DNA of 64,000 nt, from positions 62,001-126,000 of the forward strand of contig NZ_JBGCUE010000008.1 of assembly GCF_041102575.1 (NCBI RefSeq), in the 5' to 3' direction. Below the pieces are notes generated by a model. It was given only the letters and a program-made list of their open reading frames with translations, was not told where the DNA came from and did no database searches. This document shows, in pieces, positions 62,714 through 64,000 of this stretch. Within the stretch, counting starts at the first letter, position 1. Each line of letters opens with the position of its first letter. The translations under genes and the position numbers were made by a program. Source of the DNA: Tenuifilum sp. 4138str. GTDB taxonomy: Bacteria > Bacteroidota > Bacteroidia > Bacteroidales > Tenuifilaceae.

Positions 62714-63060
62714 CCTTATGCCTCAAGTAAATCGAGCACATTTAGTGCTTTACACATCGCAAACTGAAAAAAAATACGTGTATTTGTAGCTGCACAAGTA
62801 AAGGGTGGTAAATTTTCGATTCTGAATGTTAAAACCAACTTAATCGTTAGGAGACAATTTTTACCAAGCTACATTATGTATTTGGTTTAATAGCGATTTT
62901 GTGTTTTTAAAGATGTTTTGAAAAAATACAAATCTTAATCGATTACGCTTTGTAAAACGCATAATTCGGATTAAAAAGCTTAGCGCCAGTATTACCAGCC
63001 ATTAAAGCTTGACCCTTCACAAAGTCTCCACAGCCTCATTTTGGGCATGTTTACTTGGCT
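62714..63060. other. Gene-free AT-rich region after rsmE
   Basis: These 347 bases contain no gene I can support, no tRNA and no strong terminator hairpin. Nothing notable was seen apart from low GC. Confidence 0.45.
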
Positions 63061-63261
63061 CTAACCCTCTTGGTTTTCATCGCTTTGATTTCCCTTCTCC
63101 TTTAACCTGGATTTTTTAAGCCTTCCGGCTTTCCTGAGTGCTTGGTCAATAATCCATTCTATTTGCCCATTGGTGCTACGAAATTCGTCTGCTGCCCATT
63201 TTTCCAGGGCAGCAAACTTTTCGTGATCGATTCGTAACACAAATGTTTTCTTTTTACTCAT
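63061..63261 (-). CDS. Small ribbon-helix-helix (Arc-like) DNA-binding protein
   Basis: 66 residues. The strand-helix-helix pattern KTFVLRIDHEKFAALEKWAADE, then NGQIEWIIDQALRKAG, fits Arc/MetJ-type RHH proteins that bind DNA as dimers. The tail is charged. It starts six bases after the SPFH gene stop and is therefore co-transcribed with it. Small RHH proteins next to SPFH genes recur in many bacteria. It could regulate the operon or be a membrane-complex partner. Confidence 0.78.
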   Translation of the reverse strand: MSKKKTFVLRIDHEKFAALEKWAADEFRSTNGQIEWIIDQALRKAGRLKKSRLKEKGNQSDENQEG

Positions 63262-63267
63262 GGATGA

Positions 63268-64000
63268 CTACTGGTGAAGTGTTCCGGCATTTACAATTGG
63301 CCTTGCCGATTCATCGGAGCATAGCACAACCATCAAGTTGCTAACCATTGCCGCCTTCTTCTCCTCGTCAAGGTCAACAATTTGTTTCTGCGATAGCTGG
63401 TCGAGCGCCATTTGAACCATTCCAACAGCACCCTCCACAATTTTGCTTCGGGCAGCCACTACTGCCGTTGCCTGCTGTCGGCGAAGCATTGCCCCCGCAA
63501 TCTCCGATGCGTAAGCAATATAGTTGATTCTGGCCTCAATCACCTGTATACCTGCTATGGTTAACCTTTCTATTAGCTCGTTTTCGAGCTTATGGTTAAC
63601 AACTTCGCCGCCTGCTCGTAGGGTAATTTCTTCCTCCTCGTGTTCAAAGTTGTCGTATGGGAACATTCCTGCCAGTTTCCGGAGTGCAGCATCGCTTTGC
63701 ACCACCACAAAGTGTTCATATTCATCAACCTCAAATGATGCCTTGTAGGTATCCTTTACGCGCCAAACAAGCACCAACCCAATCATTATGGGATTACCAA
63801 CTTTGTCATTAACCTTAATGGGCTCGCTGTTAAAGTTGCGTGCCCTAAGCGATATTCGCTTTTTTAGGTAGAATGGGTTTGTCCAGAAAAAACCGTTGCG
63901 CTTTATGGTGCCCATGTACTTTCCAAAAAGTATCAGCACTGCCGATTCGTTTGGGTTTACCACTATAAACCCTGGCATAATCAGCACTATTGGTAAAAAG
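63268..64000 (-). CDS. SPFH/band-7 (stomatin-like) protein, 5' end outside the window
   Basis: At least 243 residues are visible; the frame is open to the window edge (reading FLPIVLIMPGF...), so an N-terminal membrane segment lies at or beyond the edge and the gene is partial here. An in-frame GTG at 63987 is probably not the real start. The SPFH domain shows NPNESAVLILFGKYMGTI, GFFWTNPF, NDKVGNPIMIGLVLVWRV and the helical stalk with AGAMLRRQQATAVVAARS. SPFH proteins form ring-like membrane scaffolds (flotillin, HflKC). It is followed by the RHH gene. Confidence 0.88.
   Translation of the reverse strand, partial: FLPIVLIMPGFIVVNPNESAVLILFGKYMGTIKRNGFFWTNPFYLKKRISLRARNFNSEPIKVNDKVGNPIMIGLVLVWRVKDTYKASFEVDEYEHFVVVQSDAALRKLAGMFPYDNFEHEEEEITLRAGGEVVNHKLENELIERLTIAGIQVIEARINYIAYASEIAGAMLRRQQATAVVAARSKIVEGAVGMVQMALDQLSQKQIVDLDEEKKAAMVSNLMVVLCSDESARPIVNAGTLHQ

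Overview
The window looks like chromosomal DNA of an anaerobic, fermentative member of the Bacteroidota, probably order Bacteroidales/Marinilabiliales. Four things point there. Many genes are preceded by the Bacteroidota -7 promoter box TAnnTTTG (at least 16 sites). Most starts lack a Shine-Dalgarno sequence. The gene set is typical of the phylum: an outer-membrane TonB-type barrel, a GH29 alpha-L-fucosidase, WbqC, a large signal peptidase I, LysM plus receptor proteins, a DUF1015 gene beside serC-serA, and a type III SerA. Finally, there is an NADH-linked [FeFe] hydrogenase. No rRNA, tRNA or CRISPR was seen.

Layout. 1-2.4 kb: one very AT-rich accessory membrane protein. 2.8-11.4 kb: a ten-gene hydrogen/redox island on the + strand. 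Its first half looks like signalling: DRTGG protein, RsbW-like ATPase, a sensory-type [FeFe] hydrogenase-like protein with altered active-site surroundings, a second DRTGG protein, PHP protein and a GHKL ATPase. Its second half encodes an electron-bifurcating-type hydrogenase: small 2Fe-2S protein, HydB, HydA, HydC. The two halves are separated by a perfect Rex-type operator over a promoter. A second near-perfect Rex-type site lies before nhaD (15.6 kb) and a weaker one before the first gene of the island.

11.5-21.8 kb: outer-membrane barrel, fucosidase, NhaD antiporter, a GNAT-like protein, an M14 peptidase, and an Hpt-STAS pair. 21.9-31.9 kb: gcvT, comB, serC, serA, a four-helix-bundle gene inserted between inverted CGTTTAAC repeats, a DUF1015 gene, yggS, a PyrD-like gene, and three proteins of unknown function. 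31.9-32.3 kb: a gene-free segment bounded by inverted repeats, possibly a MITE or IS remnant. 32.3-45.4 kb: mostly minus-strand housekeeping genes (uvrA, wbqC-like, lepB, dapB, rplT, rpmI, infC, thrS, plsY, an SNF2 helicase). infC has no ATG/GTG/TTG start and appears to begin at AUA. 45.5-64 kb: LysM/receptor protein, CDF transporter, pckA, purC, phoH, DUF62 protein, mazG, an orphan oligopeptide-type permease, tpiA, prmA, a 1528-residue protein of unknown function, a phosphodiesterase, rsmE, and an RHH/SPFH pair cut by the window end.

How the genes fit together (inference): the hydrogenase island would let the cell dispose of NADH and reduced ferredoxin as H2 under control of the NADH/NAD+ ratio (Rex) and possibly an H2 or redox sensor. 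pckA, tpiA and the sodium/proton antiporter fit fermentative energy metabolism. All functions are read from sequence motifs only; no database search was run.
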